From positions 1 through 28,299 of the forward strand of contig JAPLWC010000007.1 of NCBI GenBank assembly GCA_026396845.1: a stretch of 28,299 nucleotides of DNA, read 5' to 3'. The translations under genes were made by a program, and so were the position numbers. Below the pieces are notes generated by a model. The model worked only from the letters and a program-made list of their open reading frames with translations. It ran no database searches and was not told the DNA's origin. Positions 1-6,365 of the stretch are shown here, in pieces. The DNA is from Candidatus Gottesmanbacteria bacterium (GTDB lineage Bacteria > Patescibacteriota > Microgenomatia > UBA10105 > UBA927). The stretch's first letter is position 1; every line of letters begins with the position of its first letter.

Positions 1-384
1 AAGCAGTAAAATCCCGCGCGTCGGCCGCAGGGTCCCGTCCAGCGATAGTTCACCGTAAAAAAATATTTTACCTTTTGAGATTTCCGGCGGCGGGTCAAGT
101 TGCCCGTTTGCGATAAGCACGCCCACGGCAATCGGCAAATCATACGCCGCGCCGTCTTTGGGCAAATCCGCAGGAGCCAGGTTGACGGTTATTTTTTTCG
201 GGGGAAAATCAAAACCGGAATTGATAATCGCCGTTTTCACCCGTTCACGCGCCTCTTCTACCGCCTTACTTGCCAGTCCCACAATCGTAAAACCGGGAAA
301 TCCCGCTGTGGCGACATCCACCTCGACATCAACCGGAACCGTCTCAAGTCCTACATTGGCAATAGAGCTAATTTTGGTCAACAT
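1..384 (-). CDS. comM: ComM/YifB-family Mg-chelatase-like ATPase, N-terminal part
   Basis: This is the first 128 codons of a gene that runs off the left edge. The visible protein begins MLTKISSIANVGLETVPVDV and continues through GFPGFTIVGLASKAVEEARE and KKITVNLAPADLPKDGAAYD, the signature of the N-terminal ChlI-like fold of ComM/YifB. The AAA+ ATPase part lies outside the window. ComM proteins act as DNA branch-migration helicases during natural transformation in the species studied. The ATG overlaps the 3' end of dprA by 17 bases, so the two are almost certainly co-transcribed and translationally coupled. A dprA-comM pair points to a retained DNA-uptake or recombination route. Family identity is secure; the cellular role is inferred from the family. 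Confidence 0.9.
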   Translation of the reverse strand, partial: MLTKISSIANVGLETVPVDVEVDVATAGFPGFTIVGLASKAVEEARERVKTAIINSGFDFPPKKITVNLAPADLPKDGAAYDLPIAVGVLIANGQLDPPPEISKGKIFFYGELSLDGTLRPTRGILLL

Positions 385-1198
385 AATTCAAATAGTATTT
401 CCCTCCCTGCTCGGTCAGCTGGCCTGTGACGGAAAGCAGGGATAATTGGGCGCCGATTTCCGATACCGGTTTGCCGAGTTTGCGCGCAATATCGTTTGCG
501 GTCAGCCCGTCTCCTTCAAGAATCGCCAAAAGCGGATCATCGCTCTTTGTTATGTGTATCTGGGGGGGATCTCCCGACCACATTTTGGCGTACCCCTGCC
601 CGATAAGCATGTTGGTCCCGCCGGACAATCTGCTGGTAATAGCTCCCGGTACTGCCCAGAGCCGGCGTTTCAACTTTCGGGCAATATTGGCGGTAATGAG
701 CGACCCGCTTTTGACTGCCGCTTCAACGACGATAATATCCTCCGAAAGCGCTGCCACAATGCGGTTCCTAACTGGGAATGTCCAAAGTGTAGGTTTTTGA
801 TCTTTCCACTCGCTCAAAAGTAAGCCGCCGGAAGAAACAATACGTTCGGCAATTTTGCGGTCAGTCCCTTCGAGGGCCCGTGTTATCCCCCACCCCAACA
901 CGGCAATGGTCCTGCCGCCGTTTTCAATACACACCTCATGAGCATATTGGTCCACGCCGTACATGAATCCGGATACAATAGTCTTTTTTTCAAATACAAA
1001 ACGGGGAATTATTTTTTCGATGACCCGCCGGCCGTAGTCGGTCATACGCCGGCTGCCGACGATTGCAACACATGAGCTAAAAATACCAGGATCCCATGTA
1101 CCAGCGAAATACAATTCCTTAGGAGGATTTGATAGGTCGGTGAGCTTAGCGAGTTCGGGGAGTTTTTTCCAATTCTCCACCCTTCTATGGGGCAGCAT
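368..1198 (-). CDS. dprA: DNA-processing protein DprA
   Basis: DprA loads RecA on incoming single-stranded DNA. The Rossmann-like core is clear: YFAGTWDPGIFSSCVAIVGSR, then VSGFMYGVDQYAHEVCIENG, GRTIAVLGWG and GGLLLSEW, then PLWTFP-like and RNRIVAALSEDIIVVEAAVK, GSLITANIARKLKRRLWAVPG and GGTNMLIGQG. A winged-helix-like tail follows (GDGLTANDIARKLGKPVSEI). An N-terminal SAM domain is absent. The frame is open further upstream to 1315, but an extended -10 box at 1207-1215 overlaps the next in-frame ATG (1216). The ATG at 1198 is therefore preferred, giving 276 residues and an almost leaderless mRNA. It ends with TAG inside the start of comM. Confidence 0.88.
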   Translation of the reverse strand: MLPHRRVENWKKLPELAKLTDLSNPPKELYFAGTWDPGIFSSCVAIVGSRRMTDYGRRVIEKIIPRFVFEKKTIVSGFMYGVDQYAHEVCIENGGRTIAVLGWGITRALEGTDRKIAERIVSSGGLLLSEWKDQKPTLWTFPVRNRIVAALSEDIIVVEAAVKSGSLITANIARKLKRRLWAVPGAITSRLSGGTNMLIGQGYAKMWSGDPPQIHITKSDDPLLAILEGDGLTANDIARKLGKPVSEIGAQLSLLSVTGQLTEQGGKYYLNYVDQN

Positions 1199-1206
1199 AT
1201 ATTTCG

Positions 1207-1215
1207 AGCATACCA
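1207..1215 (-). promoter_or_regulatory. extended -10 promoter for dprA-comM
   Basis: On the minus strand the sequence reads TGGTATGCT, a TGn extension followed by a -10 hexamer with 4 of 6 consensus bases. No good -35 is visible. The ATG at 1198 lies eight bases beyond the hexamer, so a transcript would have almost no leader. Confidence 0.4.
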
Positions 1216-1231
1216 TACCCCGCGCCAGTCG

Positions 1232-1240
1232 TGGTACAAT
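1232..1240 (+). promoter_or_regulatory. extended -10 promoter for the RRM gene
   Basis: The sequence TGGTACAAT is a near-perfect extended -10 element (TG at 1232-1233, TACAAT at 1235-1240). The -35 region is poor, as expected for extended -10 promoters. It would give a leader of about 90 bases carrying a strong ribosome site, unlike the leaderless promoters elsewhere in the window. Confidence 0.55.
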
Positions 1241-1336
1241 ACACCCACTAATCCTTTCTGTTCGTGACCGTAGCCCCCGTAAGTGGATGGATACGTCAGG
1301 TAATAGATGAGGCACTTAAGGAGGTGAAAACTATTT

Positions 1337-1681
1337 ATGGCACTTAAATTATTTGTTGGGGGACTTTCATGGGACACGACAGACGATTCGCTCAAGACAT
1401 TTTTTGCGACAGCCGGTACAGTCACATCAGCGAAGATTATTACTGATAAGTTTTCCGGAAAATCCCGCGGATTTGGTTTTGTCGAAATGAGTACGGATGA
1501 TGAAGCAAAGAAAGCAATCGCCGATTTAAACGGCAAGACGCTTGACGGACGTGCAATCGTCGTCAACGAAGCCAAACCGATGGCTCCACGCGAAAATCGC
1601 GGATTCGGAGGCGGAGGCGGAGGATATCGGGGTGGAGGTGGTGGTGGACGAGGAGATGACCGCGGCGGACGGAACTGGTAA
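1337..1681 (+). CDS. RRM-type RNA-binding protein with glycine-rich tail
   Basis: The 114-residue protein carries one RNA recognition motif. RNP2 is LFVGGL (residues 5-10) and RNP1 is RGFGFVEM, with the usual beta-alpha-beta spacing. The tail from about residue 87 is Gly/Arg-rich (GGGGGGYRGGGGGGRG). This architecture matches bacterial Rbp proteins, known best from cyanobacteria, that bind RNA and are often cold- or stress-induced. A very strong ribosome-binding site (AAGGAGGTGA, 1318-1327) sits at ideal spacing before the ATG. The gene stands alone, with its own extended -10 promoter and its own intrinsic terminator. Its RNA targets cannot be read from the sequence. Confidence 0.95.
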   Translation: MALKLFVGGLSWDTTDDSLKTFFATAGTVTSAKIITDKFSGKSRGFGFVEMSTDDEAKKAIADLNGKTLDGRAIVVNEAKPMAPRENRGFGGGGGGYRGGGGGGRGDDRGGRNW

Positions 1682-1704
1682 GCGTATTTCGTGTATAAAC
1701 AAAA

Positions 1705-1734
1705 CAAAAAATCCCGCGAATGCGGGGTTTTTTG
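1705..1734. terminator. bidirectional intrinsic terminator
   Basis: A CCCGC/GCGGG stem (1713-1717 with 1722-1726) has a four-base GAAT loop. It is flanked by an A-run on the left and a T-run on the right, so it can stop both the RRM gene and the converging serine hydrolase gene. Confidence 0.85.
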
Positions 1735-1759
1735 TGCATTGGTTGCGGGGCGTCTGAAC

Positions 1760-2716
1760 TTATTGTTTATTTGTAAAGTAATCAAAGACTGCTTTTGAAA
1801 TCAGGGCTATTCTCTCCTGCGCTCCCGGCGGATTATCGCTATCAGACATCACAATGATAATATACTCATTACTATCGGTATATACGATCCCGGCATCATG
1901 CTTAAAAGCATCAATCTCTCCGGTTTTATGAGCAACCTCTGACTGGTCCGGTAAATATTTTGGTATCCCTTCGTTCAGCTTCTGGTTCTTTAACAGATTG
2001 ATCATCTCATCAGTATGGTGTTGATTTGCAAGCTGTCCTTGATAAAGTTTTTCGAAAAAGAGCGCAATATCAGAGGGTGTGACTGTAGGAGAACCGCCAT
2101 CAGTGCCCACCGTTGATTCACTCAGACCATTCTCTCTTAAAAACGTCGCAACGGAGGACAACCTGATCTTTTCTGACAATAATAATGCCGCATAGTTATC
2201 AGAAATCGTGATCATTTGGGTTAAAGCATCATGCACCGTAAACGTGATTGTTCCTTCTGTTCTTTCCGCAGAATCCGTTGCAACAAGAAATTCTTTATTT
2301 AACGTGGACACATCTTGACTTAAAATTTGGTTTTCTTGTAACTGTCCGTTTTGAATTTGCTCATATACCGTCACCATAACCCAAAGTTTATACAGGCTTG
2401 CAGGGTCAAAAACTTTGTGTTCGTTCATACAAAAGGTTTCACCGGTTTTTAAACTCCGGATAACGATTCCATATGTCCCGGTAGTTCCCGTTAATGCGTT
2501 ATCTACTACATCTTTCAATTGTTGTAACCCTGTCTGACTTTCTTCTTCTACGGATGGACGGACGGCGGGAGTAACGATTGCAGAATCTGTGAGAGGGCTG
2601 GTTATGCGGGTTAAATTCTTTTTTTCAAGTTTTACTAGCTGACTCAATAGAAAGTATAAACCTACTGAACCGATACAACTAAAAAATATAATTTTCGTAA
2701 GTTTCATTCCTGACAT
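1760..2716 (-). CDS. membrane-anchored class A beta-lactamase-like serine hydrolase
   Basis: The 318-residue protein has an N-terminal transmembrane segment (about residues 8-27) and an extracytoplasmic beta-lactamase/transpeptidase-like fold. The active-site motifs are S107-L-Y-K110 (SxxK), S172-D-N (SDN) and K264-T-G (KTG), with family spacing between SxxK and SDN. The region where true class A beta-lactamases carry the omega-loop ExxLN glutamate reads TDGGSPTVTPSD and lacks it. It is therefore better called a Beta-lactamase2-family serine hydrolase, perhaps acting on peptidoglycan, than an antibiotic-resistance enzyme. The ATG at 2716 is preferred over an internal ATG three codons later because the second has no room for a ribosome site. 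It converges on the terminator at 1705-1734. Confidence 0.8.
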   Translation of the reverse strand: MSGMKLTKIIFFSCIGSVGLYFLLSQLVKLEKKNLTRITSPLTDSAIVTPAVRPSVEEESQTGLQQLKDVVDNALTGTTGTYGIVIRSLKTGETFCMNEHKVFDPASLYKLWVMVTVYEQIQNGQLQENQILSQDVSTLNKEFLVATDSAERTEGTITFTVHDALTQMITISDNYAALLLSEKIRLSSVATFLRENGLSESTVGTDGGSPTVTPSDIALFFEKLYQGQLANQHHTDEMINLLKNQKLNEGIPKYLPDQSEVAHKTGEIDAFKHDAGIVYTDSNEYIIIVMSDSDNPPGAQERIALISKAVFDYFTNKQ

Positions 2717-2739
2717 ACGCGCTCTTATTTAGGATTATT

Positions 2740-2768
2740 ACTGTATAAGAATCATTCCAGATACGCAA
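2740..2768 (-). promoter_or_regulatory. promoter for the serine hydrolase
   Basis: On the minus strand TTGCGT (2763-2768) and TACAGT (2740-2745) are separated by exactly 17 bases. Transcription would start near 2733, giving a short leader before the ATG at 2716. Confidence 0.5.
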
Positions 2769-2853
2769 GTTGTAGAATAGCTACGTCTATTGATAAACTT
2801 ACAAAAACACAGAGAGTTGTATTCAGAACTATCAAATCAAAAAATTGAAGAAA

Positions 2854-3918
2854 ATGGAAAAAACGAACCGAATAGAGTGGATTAACGCTGTGCGTGGTTT
2901 AGGAATTATCAGCGTTATAGCATTCCATACCGGTTTTTTACCCTTTATCCGGATTTCGGATCCGCTTATTGTCAGCTGGATGCTCCCGGTATTCGTTTTT
3001 ACCGGAGGATGGCTTGTAACAAACACACCGTTGACACTCCGGCATTTAATTTCCATAACACGGCGACTGTTGATGCCATTTTTCGTCTCCGGAATCGTTA
3101 GCTTTATCGGATGGATGGTGCTCAGAGTTGTCTATCCACAGCATATATTGGAACAGCCCATTGGGCGTGAACTCACCAAATGGCTGACGGGACGAAACGC
3201 TTACTTTAATAGTCCGCTTTGGTTTATTCCGACATATTTCTTCGCATCGGTTATCATGCGGTCGATGGCAGGATGGTGGTCTCGTATGCGGGTAGTTAAT
3301 CGAAGCCTATTGTCACTATGCTTTGTACTAGCCGGCTTCCTGCTCTCAAACCCATTTCATTACCCGATTTTTTCCTATGATTTGATTGTGCTTTTTGTCG
3401 GTATGATGATGATGGGTTCCATCGCCTCAACAGTCAGTATTCCCAAATCTACACTCCGTTTACCATTTGACGTTCTTATGATATTGCTTTTTATCGTTTT
3501 TTCTCTATCGAACGGATATATCGACATGTTCCAGCGGCAATTTGGGAACAAATTCTTATACATCATGAGTGCGGCATTAGGATCATACGGCATTTCACGA
3601 TTGCTGATATATGCAGTACGTTACCAGAATAAAATAGTGCAAGGTGTAACTTCCTTAGGACGATATTCTATGGACCTAATGGCGTGGCACTGGCCAATCT
3701 TATAGTGGCTAACGTATGGTCTATTTGTAACGGGGTCTCTTCAACACATTGCTGCAAATTATACTAAAACATCATTTCTGATCAAAACAGAAGGACACCC
3801 GTTATCTGTACTACAAGCTGTTTTTTGTTGCATATATACGTATATCTCTATACTCTGTATTTTTATGATAAGGAAGTTAGTGCAAACATATTTTAGAAAC
3901 CATCAAATCACAAAATAG
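2854..3918 (+). pseudogene. acyltransferase 3 (OafA-like) interrupted by an in-frame amber codon
   Basis: The reading frame encodes a multi-pass membrane acyltransferase of the acyl_transf_3 family. It opens with RIEWINAVRGLGIISVIAFH, containing the conserved R and the catalytic-type histidine, then FVFTGGWL, many hydrophobic segments, PLWFIPTYFF, and near the end SMDLMAWHWPIL. A TAG at 3703-3705 then stops it. The same frame stays open for 70 more codons to a second TAG (3916-3918) and contains another transmembrane helix (VLQAVFCCIYTYISILCIFM). With the amber position included, the length is about 354 residues, normal for the family. One substitution explains the break. ATG 2854 is preferred over an upstream TTG at 2845. 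Such enzymes O-acylate surface glycans. Confidence 0.75.
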
Positions 3919-3942
3919 GTTATCAGAATGTGCTAAATACTT

Positions 3943-4215
3943 TTACTCCGGGCGGTAGAGGACGTTCGTATCTATCACGATGCGACAAACTCTGTCCTTA
4001 CTGAAGTGCCAAAAGATGCTCCTGGTCCATTCATTGGATTCGTCAACGATTTTTGCCAATCCCGAGTCCCTACTACTCATTCTTAACGGGTAAAACACTC
4101 CTACGAGGTTTCCACCCAATAGGCTTCCAATGAAGTCAAAATTCATGACACCCATTAGTCCCACCTCTATAGCTCCAAGTATAACTAACCATTTGGAAAC
4201 TGTCTTTAATTTCAT
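3943..4215 (-). CDS. small membrane protein, DUF378-like N-terminus
   Basis: The 90-residue product has one clear hydrophobic segment. Its N-terminus (KWLVILGAIEVGLMGVMNFD, then FIGSLLGG) resembles DUF378/YuzA-type two-helix proteins, which usually read LVIIGAINWGLVGLF. The second half is charged and not recognisably DUF378, so the gene may be a chimera or a decayed copy. A good ribosome site (AAGGTGAGG) precedes the ATG at 4215. No function is known for DUF378. It lies between two broken genes in the eroding region, and its own integrity is uncertain. Confidence 0.45.
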   Translation of the reverse strand: MKLKTVSKWLVILGAIEVGLMGVMNFDFIGSLLGGNLVGVFYPLRMSSRDSGLAKIVDESNEWTRSIFWHFSKDRVCRIVIDTNVLYRPE

Positions 4216-4293
4216 TTTCCTCACCTTCTCTCTATATTAACATTAGCACATTTTGTTTTAGTGCGACAAGGGAAGCGTTCCTTCACCCTGGAT

Positions 4294-4323
4294 TTGCTTA
4301 CGTTCACGGTGGTGACTTAGAAT
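4294..4323 (+). promoter_or_regulatory. promoter for the MTA phosphorylase gene
   Basis: TTGCTT (4294-4299) and TAGAAT (4318-4323) are separated by 18 bases. The predicted start point leaves a leader of only about nine bases before the ATG at 4339. Confidence 0.45.
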
Positions 4324-4338
4324 GAGAAAGAAAAGTTT

Positions 4339-5087
4339 ATGAAGATTCAAAAGACAACCATCATTGGCATTATTGGGGGAAGCGGTTTCGATGACCCACA
4401 CATCTTACAGAATGCACGGACGAAAGAAATTGTTACTCCTTTCGGTAAACCTTCAGACAAGTTATTAATCGGCACAATCAATGGTAAAAAATAATTGTTC
4501 TGCCGCGCCACAATAAAAAACACACGCTTACCCCGACCAATGTACCGTACCGGGCCAATCTGTGGGCTCTGAAGCATCTTGGTTGCACCCATATTTTGGC
4601 CACCACCGCGTGCGGTTCATTAAAAGAAGAAATGGCTCCGGGCAATCTGGTTTTCCCGGATCAATGTATTGATTTTACTAAACTAAGGAAACTTACCTTT
4701 TTTGATACCAAGGTAGTTCATACAGCTATGGCCGAACCTTTTGCTAAAGCTCTAAGACTGAAACTAGTGAAAGCAGCTCAAAAACTAAAGTTTAAATACC
4801 ACGCTTCCGGTACAATTGTCACCATAGAAGGACCGCGTTTTTCCACAAAAGCTGAATCAAAAATGTTTCAAATTTTGGGAGCAGAACTTATTAATATGTC
4901 TACAATCCCGGAAGTAATTCTCGCGAATGAACTTTCAATCCCATATCAAACTATTGCTATGGTCACTGATTATGATTGTTGGAGGGAGGGAGTACTATCC
5001 GTGTCTTTTGAGATGGTTATGAAAAGAATGAAGGAAAATGCAGAAAAAGTTAAAAAACTCCTGATTGAGGTTATCAAAACTATCTAA
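4339..5087 (+). pseudogene. mtnP: S-methyl-5'-thioadenosine/purine phosphorylase, frameshifted
   Basis: The first 51 codons read as the N-terminus of an MTA phosphorylase (TIIGIIGGSGFDD, with the phosphate-binding GGSG). They end at TAA 4492-4494, directly after a run of six A (4486-4491). The next frame, open from 4494 to 5087, continues the same protein: IIVLPRHNKKHT, VPYRANLWALKHLG, then CGSLKEEMAPGNLVFPDQ, EGPRFSTKAESKM, INMSTIPEVILANEL and VTDYDCW. One missing A in the run restores a full-length enzyme of about 249 residues. MTA phosphorylase cleaves methylthioadenosine to adenine and methylthioribose-1-phosphate. The break could be real decay, slippage at the A-run, or a sequencing error. 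Identity is secure. Confidence 0.85.
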
Positions 5088-5125
5088 TTCTACTACCAGG
5101 TGATCCCCAACGGGCTAAAGTTGTT

Positions 5126-5198
5126 TGGTTGCGGGGCCAGGAGGCGCGCCTGGTCTAGAAGATTATGAGCCTTCTGTGCGACTCTACACTACCCCGCG
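5126..5198 (-). tRNA. initiator-like tRNA(CAT) with no canonical elbow
   Basis: Read on the minus strand, this is a complete cloverleaf with encoded CCA. Acceptor CGCGGGG faces CCCCGCA, giving six G/C pairs and a C1-A72 mismatch as in bacterial initiator tRNAs. The D-stem is GTGT/GCAC. The anticodon stem is GAAGG/TCTTC with loop CTCATAA (anticodon CAT). The T-stem is CCAGG/CCTGG with G53-C61, and the discriminator is A. The D-loop is only AGAGTC, without G18G19. The T-loop is CGCGCCT, without the usual TTC and A58. The anticodon stem also lacks the three G-C pairs typical of initiators. All stems pair and the gene has a near-consensus promoter, which argues against a random relic. Its charging and role are unknown. 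Confidence 0.7.
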
Positions 5199-5217
5199 CT
5201 CGTTAAAGAACATTGTT

Positions 5218-5247
5218 ATTATACTCTTCTTGACGATCATTTGACAA
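5218..5247 (-). promoter_or_regulatory. promoter of the initiator-like tRNA
   Basis: On the minus strand TTGTCA (5242-5247) and a perfect TATAAT (5218-5223) lie 18 bases apart. Transcription would begin about a dozen bases before the tRNA. Its -35 box overlaps that of the divergent promoter at 5241-5269. Confidence 0.75.
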
Positions 5248-5269
5248 CCCAACACGCGTTCCCTACAGT
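5241..5269 (+). promoter_or_regulatory. promoter for the exported protein gene
   Basis: A perfect TTGACA (5241-5246) and TACAGT (5264-5269) are separated by 17 bases. The GTG start codon lies only nine bases further on, so the mRNA would have no leader or nearly none. Confidence 0.65.
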
Positions 5270-5278
5270 GAATATAGA

Positions 5279-5848
5279 GTGAAAACAAAAGTCGTTAAAC
5301 GGTACGTCATCGGCGGGCTGCTCCTCATTATCACTAACCTCGTCGTTCTCGATTATTTTTTCATAAAAAACTACATAAATGAGCAGTATGTTTTGGGCGA
5401 GGCAACCACGGCGGCAACTGCTGCTAAGTGCCCTGCTGGATGTTTAACAGCGATTAATAAACTCGCGGGGACGACTACGGCAACCGCTAAAGAATATTTC
5501 GTCCCATTGGGAACCGGCACCAATACAACCAGCGACTGGGCAGATGTCACCGGCGCGTCGGCAACAGTGGACAGTGCGCAGTATCCGCGCATAAAAAAAG
5601 TCATATTTGAGGCAACCGTTGCTGTACCCACGGGCAACCAGGTCGCCTACGTACGGTTATTTAACAAAACCGACGGGCACCCTGTCTGGTTTTCGGAAAT
5701 GTCCATGAATACGACCGGACCGACCCTCCTTACTTCGCAATCCGTTACTCTGGACAAAGGAAGCAAGCTTTACCAGGTACAGATGAAAACACAACTGCAA
5801 TCTCCGGCTACTCTCAACCAATCCCGTATTCACATTACCACGTATTGA
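5279..5848 (+). CDS. membrane-anchored exported protein of unknown function
   Basis: The 189-residue product has basic N-terminal residues (MKTKVVKRYV) and a transmembrane segment at about 9-28. The rest is extracytoplasmic, rich in Thr, Ala and Ser, with a close Cys pair (KCPAGC, near residues 50-55). The C-terminal two-thirds looks like a beta-rich surface domain (RIKKVIFEATVAVPTG, then QVAYVRLFNKTDGHPVW). I do not recognise a family. The GTG start follows from the promoter position and the membrane segment; there is no Shine-Dalgarno sequence. It is followed by the tRNA-Met gene. A role at the cell surface is inference only. Confidence 0.75.
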   Translation: MKTKVVKRYVIGGLLLIITNLVVLDYFFIKNYINEQYVLGEATTAATAAKCPAGCLTAINKLAGTTTATAKEYFVPLGTGTNTTSDWADVTGASATVDSAQYPRIKKVIFEATVAVPTGNQVAYVRLFNKTDGHPVWFSEMSMNTTGPTLLTSQSVTLDKGSKLYQVQMKTQLQSPATLNQSRIHITTY

Positions 5849-5877
5849 TTGCCTTCAAGGCGAAATTTCGATAAAAT
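5849..5877 (+). promoter_or_regulatory. promoter of tRNA-Met
   Basis: TTGCCT (5849-5854) and TAAAAT (5872-5877) are separated by 17 bases, ending 12 bases before the mature tRNA. Confidence 0.65.
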
Positions 5878-5889
5878 AGGTGGACGTAA

Positions 5890-5961
5890 GCCAGCGTAGC
5901 TCATTGGTAGAGCAGTGCCTTCATAAGGCATGTGTAGCAGGTCCGATCCCTGCCGCTGGCA
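5890..5961 (+). tRNA. tRNA-Met (CAT), elongator type
   Basis: The cloverleaf has acceptor GCCAGCG/CGCTGGC, D-arm GCTC-ATTGGTA-GAGC, anticodon loop TTCATAA (CAT), T-stem GCAGG/CCTGC and discriminator A. CCA is not encoded. G1-C72 is paired, so this is not an initiator. Elongator Met is more likely than the lysidine-modified tRNA-Ile, but the sequence alone cannot exclude the latter. The T-loop is TCCGATC, with C instead of T at position 55, which is unusual. Confidence 0.9.
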
Positions 5962-5966
5962 CACAG

Positions 5967-6308
5967 TTAGAAAAATAACGCCCACCACTGCTTCCACGGG
6001 GGTAATTCCTGATGGTTTTTTTGGCTATCGGGGTTTAAAATTTGTGACTTGTCCATAATTACCACCGTCTCCCCTTCCCGCACGAGGCCAAGTTTATCCC
6101 GCGCTGCCTGTTCAATAAATGCCGGGCTGGTCGATTCCAGGAGCTCTTGTTGAAGCTGACTGTTTTCGGCAATAAGCCCGCGAAGGACGCGTTGACGTTC
6201 GGCGATAATTCCCTTTTTTTGCGAGAGCGTATAGACGGACCGTATAATCCCGATCCCCATGGTGATTGAGATGATAAGGATGACAACCCGAACCAGTTTA
6301 CTCCCCAT
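5967..6308 (-). CDS. FtsB/DivIC-like septum formation initiator protein
   Basis: The 113-residue protein has a short cytoplasmic start, a transmembrane helix (KLVRVVILIISITMGIGII) and a coiled coil (KGIIAERQRVLRGLIAENSQ). The conserved FtsB/DivIC tail motif follows (SPAFIEQAARDKLGLVREGE). Proteins of this family form a complex with FtsL and FtsQ/DivIB in the divisome. The ATG at 6308 is chosen over an in-frame TTG at 6329 because AAGGGA sits seven bases before it. A TATAAT lies upstream on the same strand. The gene is divergent from the Xer-like gene. Confidence 0.85.
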   Translation of the reverse strand: MGSKLVRVVILIISITMGIGIIRSVYTLSQKKGIIAERQRVLRGLIAENSQLQQELLESTSPAFIEQAARDKLGLVREGETVVIMDKSQILNPDSQKNHQELPPWKQWWALFF

Positions 6309-6319
6309 ATTTTGATCCC

Positions 6320-6348
6320 TTGAAATCAAGCGTATTCCATGATATTAT
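6320..6348 (+). promoter_or_regulatory. promoter of the Xer-like gene
   Basis: TTGAAA (6320-6325) and TATTAT (6343-6348), each matching consensus at five of six positions, are separated by 17 bases. The leader before ATG 6366 would be about 11 bases and has no clear ribosome site. Confidence 0.65.
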
Positions 6349-6349
6349 A
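6344..6349 (-). promoter_or_regulatory. -10 box of the ftsB-like gene
   Basis: The minus strand reads TATAAT here, overlapping the -10 box of the divergent promoter. No convincing -35 is visible. The two genes may compete for polymerase. Confidence 0.5.
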
Positions 6350-6365
6350 GGACGCGAGCGAACAT

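Noticed and set aside
1042..1785. Long minus-strand open frame opposite the RRM gene
   Set aside because: It is antisense to the Gly-rich RRM coding region and overlaps dprA and the terminator; its product is low-complexity Pro/Arg.
3943..3990. PIN-domain start (RIVIDTNVLY) in the tail of the DUF378-like protein
   Set aside because: The frame ends three codons later, and no PIN-like continuation exists in any frame downstream.
5126..5198. A plus-strand tRNA or suppressor tRNA reading of this structured segment
   Set aside because: On the plus strand the loops do not fit any tRNA, and the CTA triplet is not in an anticodon loop. The minus strand gives the proper cloverleaf with CCA and a promoter.
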